Assembly: GCF_001905095.1 (NCBI RefSeq)
Contig: NZ_LWLS01000067.1
Span: 41,983 to 105,982 of the forward strand
Source: Micromonospora sp. CB01531
GTDB lineage: Bacteria > Actinomycetota > Actinomycetes > Mycobacteriales > Micromonosporaceae
DNA length: 64,000 nucleotides
Direction: 5' to 3'
Below the pieces are notes generated by a model. It ran no database searches and was not told the origin of the DNA. It was given only the letters and a program-made list of their open reading frames with translations. A program made the translations under genes and the position numbers. Below, one piece after another: positions 42,622-51,384 of this stretch (position 1 is its first letter; each line of letters starts with the position of its first letter).

Positions 42622-43344
42622 TCAGTCACCGGCCCGGACGTGCCCGGCGACGCCCCGGATCAGCAGGTCCAGGCCGAAGACGAAGCGCTCGTCGCCGCCG
42701 CCGGCCAGCAGCTCGTCCACGTGCCGGTGGATGTTCGGGTACGACTTCGCGGGCAGGCTCAGGTAGTAGCTCCGCAACTGGGCGGAAAACCGATTCCAGT
42801 AGGTCGCCCGGTCCTGCCCGGACGCGTGGATCTTCTCCGCGTACAGGGCGCCCTCGTAGGCGTCTCCGGCGATGTAGAGGAAGAGCCGGTCGAGGAACCA
42901 GGCGGCCTGCGGGGGCGGCACCCCGCCGGCGAGCAGGATGGCGAGCATGCCGTCGGTGACGCGCAGGGAGTTCGGGCCGGTGGGGATGGTGGCCAGCGAG
43001 GCGAGAGCCAGGTTGGTGTGGGTGGCGTAGACCCGGTACGCCTGCCGGGCCACGTCCCGGATCTGCTCCGCCCACCGCTCGGGGTCCGGCGCCGGCACGG
43101 AGATGTCGGCGCTGGCCCGGTCGACGAGCAGCTCAAGCAGCTCCTCCTTGCCGGAGACGTGGGCGTAGAGCGAGGCCGGGCCGGTGCCCAGCTCCTGGGC
43201 CACCCGCCGCATGCTCAGCCCGCCCAGCCCCTCCCGGTTGATCACCGCGAGCGCGGCGTCGACGACCGCGCCCTGGCTCAGCGGCTGCTTCGCGGGGCGG
43301 GTCCTGGGGCGGGTACGCCAGGGCGGGCTGGGCGGTTCGCTCAC
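42622..43344 (-). CDS. TetR family regulator of the efflux pump
   Basis: A 240-residue TetR regulator of the TetR_C/ tetracyclin-repressor-like C-domain type. The helix-turn-helix reads VVDAALAVINREGLGGLSMR then GTGPASLYAHVSGKEELLEL. GTG 43344 is preceded by GGAGG; earlier starts would lie inside the operator region. It is divergent from an MFS drug-type exporter, and three inverted repeats fill the gap between them. It should repress both its own gene and the pump and release on binding the exported compound. Confidence 0.9.
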   Translation of the reverse strand: MSEPPSPPWRTRPRTRPAKQPLSQGAVVDAALAVINREGLGGLSMRRVAQELGTGPASLYAHVSGKEELLELLVDRASADISVPAPDPERWAEQIRDVARQAYRVYATHTNLALASLATIPTGPNSLRVTDGMLAILLAGGVPPPQAAWFLDRLFLYIAGDAYEGALYAEKIHASGQDRATYWNRFSAQLRSYYLSLPAKSYPNIHRHVDELLAGGGDERFVFGLDLLIRGVAGHVRAGD

Positions 43345-43389
43345 GGATGACCTCCAGATCCGGGGGGACCCGAACATCGTACTTGCTGC

Positions 43390-43435
43390 GAACGTCGTTC
43401 GTTGATAGAACATTGTTCGTTAACGAACGGCGTTC
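43390..43435. promoter_or_regulatory. Three evenly spaced GAACNNNGTTC operators
   Basis: GAACGTCGTTC (43390-43400), GAACATTGTTC (43408-43418) and GAACGGCGTTC (43425-43435) are three copies of one 11-base dyad. Their centres are 18 and 17 bases apart. The last two overlap a further perfect palindrome, GTTCGTTAACGAAC (43415-43428). They fill the space between the divergent TetR and MFS genes and are the probable TetR binding sites. Confidence 0.7.
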
Positions 43436-43455
43436 GCTCATCTTTGGGAGTATCG

Positions 43456-44907
43456 ATGTCGCATCAGGCCATGACCCTCGCTCCGGACCGCGCCGGGCCG
43501 GCGAAGACCGGCCACCGCTGGCGCTGGACAGCCCTGGCTGTGATCCTCGCCGCCGAGGTGATGGACCTCCTCGACGCCCTCGTCACCAACCTCGCGGGCC
43601 CGGCGATCCGCGCCGACCTGGGCGGGTCGGCCAGCCTGATCCAGTGGCTCGGCGCCGGCTACATCCTGGCCATGGCCGTCGGTCTGGTCACCGGCGGCCG
43701 CCTCGGCGACCTGTACGGCCGCCGCCGGATGTTCCTGCTCGGGGTGCTCGGCTTCACCGCCGCCTCCGCGCTGTGCACCCTGTCCGGCACCCCGGGCACG
43801 CTGATCGGCGCCCGGGTCGCGCAGGGGCTCTTCGGCGCGCTGCTGCTGCCGCAGGGCCTCGGTCTGATCAAGGAGATGTTCCCGCCGCACCAACTCGCCG
43901 CCGCCTTCGGCGCGTTCGGCCCGGTGATGGGGATCTCCGCGGTCGGCGGCCCGATCCTTGCCGGCTGGCTGGTCGACGCCGATCTCGCCGGCACCGGCTG
44001 GCGGGCCATCTTCCTGATCAACGTGCCGCTCGGCCTGCTCGCCGCCGCCGGTGCGCTGCGGTTCCTGCCGGAGTCCCGCGCCACCCACGCCAGCCGCCTC
44101 GACCTGCCCGGCGTCGGGCTGGTCTCGCTCGCCGCGTTCCTGCTGGTCTTCCCGCTGGTCCAGGGCCGGGAGCGGGACTGGCCGGCGTGGACCTTCGCCA
44201 TGATGGCCGGCGCGGTCGTCGTCTTCGCCCTCTTCGCCCGGTACGAGGTGCGGCGCGAGCGGTCCGGCCGGGATCCACTGGTGGTGCCGGCACTGTTCCA
44301 CCGCCGCGCGTTCACCGGCGGCCTGGTCGCCGGCCTCGCCTTCTTCACCGCACTGACCGGTTTCTCGCTGGTGTTCAGCCTCTACCTCCAGGTCGGGCTG
44401 GGCTGGTCGCCGCTGCGCGCCGGGCTGGCCGGCGTCCCGCAGGCGCTCGGCATGGTGGTCGCCTTCGTGCTCGCCGGCGCCGGCCTCGCCCAGCGCCTGG
44501 GCCGGCGGCTGATCCACCTCGGCCTCGCCGTGGTCGTCGCGGGGGTCGGCGGCCTGCTGCTCACCCTGGCCGCGACCGGCAGCACGGTCGGCCCGTGGCG
44601 GATGGCACCCGCCCTGCTGGCCGTCGGCTTCGGCATGGGGCTGGTGATGGCGCCGTTCTTCGACATCGTGCTCTCCGGGGTGGCGGAGTCCGAGACCGGC
44701 TCGGCCTCGGGGACGCTCACCGCCGTCCAGCAACTCGGCGGGGCGCTCGGCGTCGCCGTACTGGGCACGGTCTTCTTCAGCGGTCTCGACCACGGCGTTC
44801 AGCCGGCCGTGGAGATCACCCTGGCCGCGGAGCTGGGCCTGCTGGTGGTCACCTTCGTCGGCGCGTTCCTGCTGCCGCGCCGGGCCCGCGAGGGCGGCGC
44901 GCACTGA
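43456..44907 (+). CDS. MFS multidrug exporter (DHA2, EmrB/QacA type)
   Basis: A 483-residue major-facilitator exporter with about 14 helices, the DHA2 layout. Motif A is GGRLGDLYGRRRMFLLG and the drug-proton antiporter motif C region is AFGPVMGISAVGGPILAGWL. ATG 43456 follows GGGAG at 7 bases. The divergent TetR gene and three operators upstream make this a classic inducible drug-efflux pair. The compound exported is unknown. The gene is followed by a separate transporter operon on the same strand. Confidence 0.93.
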   Translation: MSHQAMTLAPDRAGPAKTGHRWRWTALAVILAAEVMDLLDALVTNLAGPAIRADLGGSASLIQWLGAGYILAMAVGLVTGGRLGDLYGRRRMFLLGVLGFTAASALCTLSGTPGTLIGARVAQGLFGALLLPQGLGLIKEMFPPHQLAAAFGAFGPVMGISAVGGPILAGWLVDADLAGTGWRAIFLINVPLGLLAAAGALRFLPESRATHASRLDLPGVGLVSLAAFLLVFPLVQGRERDWPAWTFAMMAGAVVVFALFARYEVRRERSGRDPLVVPALFHRRAFTGGLVAGLAFFTALTGFSLVFSLYLQVGLGWSPLRAGLAGVPQALGMVVAFVLAGAGLAQRLGRRLIHLGLAVVVAGVGGLLLTLAATGSTVGPWRMAPALLAVGFGMGLVMAPFFDIVLSGVAESETGSASGTLTAVQQLGGALGVAVLGTVFFSGLDHGVQPAVEITLAAELGLLVVTFVGAFLLPRRAREGGAH

Positions 44908-44923
44908 CCGGTGTCCACCGCCC

Positions 44924-44935
44924 TGACAAATGTCA
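44924..44935 (+). promoter_or_regulatory. TGACAAATGTCA dyad before the ABC/two-component operon
   Basis: TGACA-AA-TGTCA lies 61 bases before the ABC ATPase start and is followed by another TGAC at 44947-44950. NarL-type regulators often bind dyads of this kind, and the operon's last gene encodes one. Self-regulation of the operon is inferred. Confidence 0.5.
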
Positions 44936-44995
44936 CGGGTGGAAGATGACGGACGCTCCGGGGACGGCCCAGCCGTTCCCCGGAGCATCGGTGTC

Positions 44996-45916
<921 letters not shown>

Positions 45917-45917
45917 G

Positions 45918-46718
45918 ATGACCGTCGCCACCTCCGCCACCACGCCGGCCCGCCCCGTCGACCGGCGCCCGCCCGCCCTGGGCGGATTCTCCGCCGCGGT
46001 GCTCGGCATCGAGATCCGCCGCGTGCTGCGCAACCGCCGCACGCTGATGTTCACCCTGATCATGCCGGCGGTCTTCTTCCTCCTCTTCGGACTGCCGCAG
46101 CGCGGCCAGGAGTTGCCCAACGGCCAACCGGTCACCGCCTGGATCATGATCAGTCTCGCCGTCTACGCGGCCATGGTCGCCACCACCAGCGCCGGCGCGG
46201 CGGTCGCCACCGAGCGGGCGCTCGGCTGGAGCCGCCAGCTCCGGCTCACCCCGCTGCGCCCGGCCGCGTACGTGGCCACGAAGGTGGTCACCGCGATGGT
46301 GCTCGGTCTGCTCGGCGTGCTGGTCGAGTTCGCCGTCGGCGCCGCCGCCGGGGTGCGGATCCCGGCCGACGTCTGGCTGGTCGCCGGGCTGGCCGCCTGG
46401 CTCGGCTCGCTGGTCTTCGCCGCCTTCGGGCTCTTCGTCGGCTACCTCGCCCCGGCCGAGAACGTCATGCAGTTCATGGGCCCGGTCCTGGCCATCCTGG
46501 CCATGTTCGGCGGGCTCTTCGTGCCGCTGGAGCTGCTGCCGCACGCCTTCCAGCAGATCGCCAAGTTCACCCCGGTGTACGGCGTCGGCCAGCTCGCCCG
46601 GGCCCCGCTGACCGGGGCCGGCCTGGACTGGGTGGCGCTGGGCAACCTCGCCGGCTGGACCGCGGTGTTCGGGCTGGGCGCGGCGCGGCTGTTCCGCCGC
46701 GACACCACCCGCGTCTGA
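45918..46718 (+). CDS. ABC-2 type transporter permease
   Basis: A 266-residue permease with six membrane helices and the ABC2_membrane pattern. The N-terminal stretch RRVLRNRRTLMFTLIMPAVF is typical of DrrB-like subunits, and the C-terminal YLAPAENVMQFMGPV and GGLFVPLELLP belong to the ABC-2 signature zone. The start is one base after the ATPase stop, so the two subunits are made together. With the ATPase it forms a half-transporter pair that exports a lipid or drug-like substrate. Confidence 0.92.
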   Translation: MTVATSATTPARPVDRRPPALGGFSAAVLGIEIRRVLRNRRTLMFTLIMPAVFFLLFGLPQRGQELPNGQPVTAWIMISLAVYAAMVATTSAGAAVATERALGWSRQLRLTPLRPAAYVATKVVTAMVLGLLGVLVEFAVGAAAGVRIPADVWLVAGLAAWLGSLVFAAFGLFVGYLAPAENVMQFMGPVLAILAMFGGLFVPLELLPHAFQQIAKFTPVYGVGQLARAPLTGAGLDWVALGNLAGWTAVFGLGAARLFRRDTTRV

Positions 46719-46751
46719 CCCGGGACGGCGGCGGCTAGCGTGTTCCTGGTG

Positions 46752-47879
46752 AGCACCCCGCCCGACCCGCACCGGCCGGTGAGCCGCCACTGGCGGTTCA
46801 CCGGCTGGCTGCTCGCCGCGGTCTGGCTCTTCTTCCTCAACATCCCGCTGCTCACCGCCCTGCACCAGCCGGAGGTCTGGCGGCGGGTGGTGGGGGCGAC
46901 GACCCTGGTCGCCTTCGGTGTCTGCTACGTGTGCGTCTTCCAGTGGGCCCGGGCCTGCCGGTTGGCCCACCGGCCGATTCCGCTCGTTCGGGCCTGGGCG
47001 GCCCTGGGGCTGCTGGTCGGGCTCGGGCTCGCCGGCATCCCGGGCACCGACGGCGACTGGCTGACCACCCTGGTCTTCGTGGCCGCGGCCGCGGTGTTCC
47101 TGCTGCCGAACCGGCAGGCGCTGGTCGTGGTGGCGCTCGCCGCGCTGACCCCGCCGGTGACGGCCGCGTTGGTGCCCGGCTGGGAGGCGGAGGGCACCGT
47201 GGTCTTCGCGGTGCTGCTCGCCTCGTTCGCCATGTTCGGGGTGACCCGGCTGACCCAGCGCAACACCGAACTGCAGGCCGCCCAACAGGAGATCCGCCGG
47301 CTCGCGGTGGCCGAGGAGCGGGCCCGTACCGCCCGCGACCTGCATGACATCCTCGGCCACTCGCTGACCGTGGTGACGGTCAAGGCGGAGCTGGCCGGGC
47401 GGCTGCTGGAGCTGGATCCGGCCCGGGCCGCCGCCGAGATCGCCGACGTGGAGCGGCTGGCCCGGCAGGCCCTAGCGGACGTGCGGGGCACCGTCGGGGC
47501 GTACCGCGAGGTGCGCCTGACGACGGAGCTGGCCGGTGCCCGCTCGGCGCTCGCCGCCGCAGGCATCGTCGCGGAGCTGCCGGAGACGGTGCCGGCGCTG
47601 CCGGCGGAGCGGGACGAGCTGTTCGGCTGGACCGTACGCGAGGGCGTGACCAACGTGGTCCGGCACAGCGGCGCGCGGCGCTGCGAGATCCGGGTGAGCC
47701 CCGGGGCGGTGGAGGTCCGCGACGACGGCCGGGGGCCGGTCGGGGAGCCGGACGCGGCCGGTCACGGTCTCGTCGGGCTCCGGGAGCGGGCGCGGCGGTT
47801 GGACGCCACCGTCACCGTCGGCCGCCGTCCGGGCGGCCGCGGCTTCCTGCTGCGCGTCGCCCTGCCGGCGGAGCGCTGA
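46752..47879 (+). CDS. NarL-type sensor histidine kinase
   Basis: A 375-residue membrane sensor kinase of the HPK7 (DesK-like) class. Five or six helices fill residues 20-165. The dimerisation/phospho-acceptor helix carries His in RDLHDILGHSLTVV, and the HATPase region has EGVTNVVRHSG (N-box), VEVRDDGRGPV (G1) and GHGLVGLRERA (G2). I chose GTG 46752, because a TAGCGT box (46735-46740) just upstream suggests a leaderless start; GTG 46740 would add four residues. It pairs with the response regulator 25 bases downstream. The signal is probably membrane stress or the exported compound. Confidence 0.92.
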   Translation, partial: STPPDPHRPVSRHWRFTGWLLAAVWLFFLNIPLLTALHQPEVWRRVVGATTLVAFGVCYVCVFQWARACRLAHRPIPLVRAWAALGLLVGLGLAGIPGTDGDWLTTLVFVAAAAVFLLPNRQALVVVALAALTPPVTAALVPGWEAEGTVVFAVLLASFAMFGVTRLTQRNTELQAAQQEIRRLAVAEERARTARDLHDILGHSLTVVTVKAELAGRLLELDPARAAAEIADVERLARQALADVRGTVGAYREVRLTTELAGARSALAAAGIVAELPETVPALPAERDELFGWTVREGVTNVVRHSGARRCEIRVSPGAVEVRDDGRGPVGEPDAAGHGLVGLRERARRLDATVTVGRRPGGRGFLLRVALPAER

Positions 47880-47904
47880 CGATCGTGGGGACGGAGGAGG
47901 CGCG

Positions 47905-48528
47905 GTGACCGAGCCGATCAAGCTGCTGCTCGCCGACGACCAGGCGCTGGTCCGGGGCGCGCTGGCCGCGCTGCTGTCGCTGGAGCCGGACCTGACGGTC
48001 GTCGCCGAGGTGGGCCGGGGTGACGAGGTGGTCCCGGCGGCTCGGCGTACCCGACCCGACGTGGCCCTGCTCGACGTGGAGATGCCCGGCCTGGACGGGA
48101 TCGCCGCCACCACCGCGCTGCGGGCGGCGGTGCCCGGCTGCCGGGTGCTGGTGGTGACCACCTTCGGCCGGCCCGGCTACCTGCGCCGGGCGATGGAGGC
48201 GGGCGCGAACGGCTTCGTGGTCAAGGACACCCCGGCCCGGCAGCTCGCCGACGCGGTGCGCCGGGTGCACGCCGGCCTGCGGGTGGTCGACCCGACCCTG
48301 GCCGCGGAGACCCTCGCCACCGGGCCGAGCCCGCTGACCGAGCGGGAGACCGAGGTGCTGCGGACCGCCCGGGGTGGTGGCACGGTGGCGGAGCTGGCGG
48401 CGACGCTGCACCTGTCCGAGGGGACGGTCCGCAACCACCTCTCCGCGGCGATCGGCAAGACCGGCGCCCGCAACCGGGCCGACGCGGTACGGGTCGCCGA
48501 GGAGAACGGCTGGCTGCTCGGCGAGTGA
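47905..48528 (+). CDS. NarL/LuxR response regulator (DesR-like)
   Basis: A 207-residue response regulator. The receiver has LLADDQALVRGAL, the phospho-Asp in VALLDVEMPGLDG, Thr in VLVVTTFGRPG and Lys in GFVVKDTPA. The LuxR helix-turn-helix (about 140-200) reads LTERETEVLRTARGGGTVAE and LSEGTVRNHLSAAIGKTGAR. GTG start behind GGAGG. It completes an ATPase-permease-kinase-regulator operon, in which the regulator normally switches on the exporter in response to its substrate or membrane damage. Only 6 bases separate its stop from the convergent transpeptidase gene. Confidence 0.93.
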   Translation: MTEPIKLLLADDQALVRGALAALLSLEPDLTVVAEVGRGDEVVPAARRTRPDVALLDVEMPGLDGIAATTALRAAVPGCRVLVVTTFGRPGYLRRAMEAGANGFVVKDTPARQLADAVRRVHAGLRVVDPTLAAETLATGPSPLTERETEVLRTARGGGTVAELAATLHLSEGTVRNHLSAAIGKTGARNRADAVRVAEENGWLLGE

Positions 48529-48534
48529 ACCGGC

Positions 48535-49459
48535 TCAGGCGGCCGGTGGCGGGGTGGCGAGCTGGTCGACCACCACGACGCTGGTGCCGGCGGGCAGTTC
48601 GGCGAGGAGCTGGCGCTGGCCGCTGCGGGTCAACCGGATGCAGCCGTTGGTGACGTCCTTGCCGAGTGCCGCGTCGGTGTACCAGCTGTGCAGTCCGATG
48701 TGGGCGCCGCGCAGCCCGGTCGGCACCGCGTCCGGGTCGTCGGGGATCGCGCCGAGGGCGAAGATGTCGACCCCGCCGTAGACCGACTGGGGCGGGGGCG
48801 TGCGGCCGAGGATGAAGGTGCGGCCGAGCGGGGTGGACTGGCCGGGCTTGCCGAGGCTGACCGCCCAGGAGCGGACCAGCCGGCCGTTGCGGTACCAGGT
48901 GAGCCGGTGCGAACGGCGTTCCACGACGAGTTGGTCGGGCAGCGCGACGGTGGCCCAGCCGCCGGCCGGCAGCCAGGCGATCCGGCGGTTCGCCGAGGGG
49001 AGCAGCACGGCTGTCCAGCCGGCCCGGCGCTCGACGATCGGCGTGGTCAGCGGGACGCCGCTGATGCTGGGGGCGAGGAAGGCCAGCGGCCGGCCACCGG
49101 GCGCGTCGTACGCGGCGACCCGCCGGCTCGGCGTCAGCCCCTCGTTCAGCGGCCGGAGGTCGCCCGTGCCGGGGTCGGCCGGGAACCCGCCGGGCGCCGG
49201 CTCGTACGTGACCACCGGCAGATCGGCCGGAGCGGGCGCCGCCGGCGGCACGGACTCCGCCGCCGTCCGGGTCGGGGCGGGTGGCTCCGCCGGAGTGTCG
49301 ACCGGCCCCCACGCCGCCCGGCGCGCCGGCCGGCGTGGGGGCCGGGCCGCCGGTGAGCGCGTACCCGACCAGCAGCGCGGTCACCAGCAGCAGCGGTACG
49401 CCGAGCGCGGCGAGCAGCCAGCCGAGGGTCAAGCGCGAGGTGAGTCGACGAAGCAGCAT
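48535..49459 (-). pseudogene. L,D-transpeptidase interrupted by a one-base frameshift
   Basis: The minus strand opens at ATG 49459 with a membrane anchor (LTLGWLLAALGVPLLLVTAL). The frame then changes at a run of five C's on the plus strand (49306-49310) and continues in another frame to 48535. Removing one base there would join the anchor to VDTPAEPPAPTRTAAE and the catalytic part. The YkuD domain is complete, with the active-site motif in DVTNGCIRL and a His in AHIGLHSWYTD. The enzyme would make 3-3 cross-links in peptidoglycan. A -10-like TAAAGT just before the ATG fits a leaderless start. A homopolymer of this length is a common sequencing error site, so the gene may be intact in the cell. 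Confidence 0.8.
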
Positions 49460-49602
49460 GAACCCGACTTTAGTGGACAGAAGTCCCCCGCTCCGCGAAT
49501 GGCGGTGCGGGGGACTCCGGTGCGGCGCGGACCGCGGGTCGTCTGTCGCGGACCGGCGAGTCGACGTCGCGGGTGGCGAGCCGGCGTCGCGGGTGGCGCC
49601 GG

Positions 49603-51102
49603 TCAGGGCAGCTTCGCTCCGACGTGGATGGCGACCGCGTCGTGGGCGGGGATGTCGGCGGCGAACCAGCCGTTGCCGTCCACCGTGATCACCGGCCCGC
49701 TGCACGAGCCGTTGCTGAAGTCGCCGTGGATGACGTCGCAGTAGCGGCCGGCGGGCAGGCCCGCGTAGTACGAGCGACCGGTGATCGCGAAATCCTCGTC
49801 GTTGAGGGTGAGATAGCCCTTGCCGGCCCGGCTGAACGCGATGTGCTGCCAGCCGTTGTCGTACCAGTTGGCGACGCCGGCGCCCTGGGTGGCGTTGTTG
49901 AAGGCGACCATGTTGGCGATGACCCGCCAGCGGTGCTCGCACTCCCAGCCCGAGTAGCAGGTGGTGTTGAGGGTCTTGTTGCCGGCGTCCGAGGGCGGGC
50001 CCTGGTCGCGGTTGCTGTACGTGAAGCTCGACATCACCGCCGGGGTGCCGTACGGCCAGGCCAGCATGAAGGCGTTCGCCAGGGCGTACTCGCCCCGGTC
50101 GCGGTAGGTCAGCACGCCGCCGTCGCGCTGGGTGTCGTGGTTGTCGGTGAAGACCACCGCCTGGCTGCCGGGCAGGTAGCCCCACGACTCGCCGAAGTTC
50201 CGCAGGTACGCCAGCCGCTCGCTGTTGAACATCCGGGCCAGGTCCTTGCCGTACCGGAACTCGTGCACGTCGCCGTTGCCGGTGTACTCGGTCGGCTGGA
50301 TCGGCTCACCGGCGCCGTAGATGACCTCCTGCACGAGATACGCCGAGCGGGAAAGCTTGCTCTTGATCGCGGCGATGTCGGCGGCCGGCATGTGCTTGCT
50401 GGCGTCCAGCCGGAACCCGTCCACGCCGAGCGAGAGCAGGTCGTTCAGGTACGTGGCCAGCCGGGTGCGTACGTAGTCCGACTCGGTCTTGAGGTCGGCC
50501 AGGTTGACCAGCTCGCAGTTCTGCACCTCGTACCGGTCGTTGTAGTTGACGATGTCGTTGTTGCCGTTGCGGCCGCAGTAGTGGAAGTCCTGCGAGCCGT
50601 AGTTGCCCGGGTAGCTGTAGTGGCCGTACGTGGTTCCGGCCCAGCCGGTGCCGCCGTTGTCCTGGCCGGACATGTGGTTGACGACGGCGTCGACGAGCAC
50701 CTTCACGCCGGCGTTGTGGCAGGTGTTCACCATCGCCTGGAACTCGGCGCGGGTGCCCTTGCGGGACTCGATCCGGTAGCTCACCGGCTGGTAGGCGACC
50801 CACCACTGGTTGCCGCGGACGTGTTCCTGCGGCGGGGAGACCTGGACGTAGCCGTAGCCCTTGGGGCCGAGCACGGTGGTGCACTCGTTGGCCACCGAGT
50901 TCCAGTTCCACTCGAAGAGCTGGACGATGACCTTCTTGCTGCCGGGGGTGGCTGCGGTGGCCGGGGGTGCGGCCGGGCCGGCCGGGACGAGCAGGCCGGC
51001 GGTCAGGCCGAGGGCGAGGGCCGCCGCGACGGTGCCAGATCGCGGCGCGGCGTCAGACGCGCCGGGCTGAAGCCGTTGTTGCCGGCATCGGCGTCGATGC
51101 AT
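49603..51102 (-). CDS. Secreted alpha-amylase (GH13)
   Basis: A 499-residue extracellular alpha-amylase close in design to Streptomyces amylases. ATG 51102 follows AGGAG. A long signal (about 1-51) leads to the GH13 barrel: region I DAVVNHMSG, nucleophile Asp in DGFRLDASKHM, acid/base Glu in LVQEVIYGAGE, and the third Asp in VFTDNHDTQRD. Domain C follows at about 390-499. The Ca-binding residues cannot be judged by eye but the region is normal. It hydrolyses starch to maltose-size products. Direct CTTGYA-type repeats overlap the promoter, a hallmark of maltose-regulated amylase genes in Streptomyces. Confidence 0.95.
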   Translation of the reverse strand: MHRRRCRQQRLQPGASDAAPRSGTVAAALALGLTAGLLVPAGPAAPPATAATPGSKKVIVQLFEWNWNSVANECTTVLGPKGYGYVQVSPPQEHVRGNQWWVAYQPVSYRIESRKGTRAEFQAMVNTCHNAGVKVLVDAVVNHMSGQDNGGTGWAGTTYGHYSYPGNYGSQDFHYCGRNGNNDIVNYNDRYEVQNCELVNLADLKTESDYVRTRLATYLNDLLSLGVDGFRLDASKHMPAADIAAIKSKLSRSAYLVQEVIYGAGEPIQPTEYTGNGDVHEFRYGKDLARMFNSERLAYLRNFGESWGYLPGSQAVVFTDNHDTQRDGGVLTYRDRGEYALANAFMLAWPYGTPAVMSSFTYSNRDQGPPSDAGNKTLNTTCYSGWECEHRWRVIANMVAFNNATQGAGVANWYDNGWQHIAFSRAGKGYLTLNDEDFAITGRSYYAGLPAGRYCDVIHGDFSNGSCSGPVITVDGNGWFAADIPAHDAVAIHVGAKLP

Positions 51103-51169
51103 CGGGACTCCTGAGGGGTGCGGGCGAGGAGGCCGATGCCGTCAAATTGCAGGCTCGGCCTGAAATTTT

Positions 51170-51204
51170 CGGCAAGGTTACAAGCGTGCTGCAAGACCTG
51201 TCAA
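51170..51204 (-). promoter_or_regulatory. Amylase promoter with CTTGYA direct repeats
   Basis: On the minus strand, -35 TTGACA (51199-51204) and -10 TGTAAC (51177-51182) are 16 bases apart, about 70 bases before the ATG. Three direct elements, CTTGCAG (51189-51195), CTTGTAA (51178-51184) and CTTGCCG (51170-51176), overlap the promoter. Direct repeats of the CTTGCA type bind the MalR/Reg1 repressor in Streptomyces amylase promoters; the same control is inferred here. Confidence 0.6.
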
Positions 51205-51384
51205 CGTATGGACATGCGTCGTTGCGAATCGCGCCACACGCCCGCCGTCGAGGAGCGGTCGAGGTCTGCCCGGAGCTCGCGCTGCCCCTGGTGAGGGCCG
51301 AGTGACCGGCGCGGAGGCCGCGACGTACTCGGGTTGCGGCGGCGGAGGTCGGTGGGCCGACCCCCGCCGCTGGTCGTCAGCGGG

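Noticed and set aside
43390..43435. GAAC/GTTC dyads as LexA (SOS) boxes
   Set aside because: Actinobacterial LexA boxes have four bases between GAAC and GTTC. These have three, and lie between a TetR gene and its likely target.
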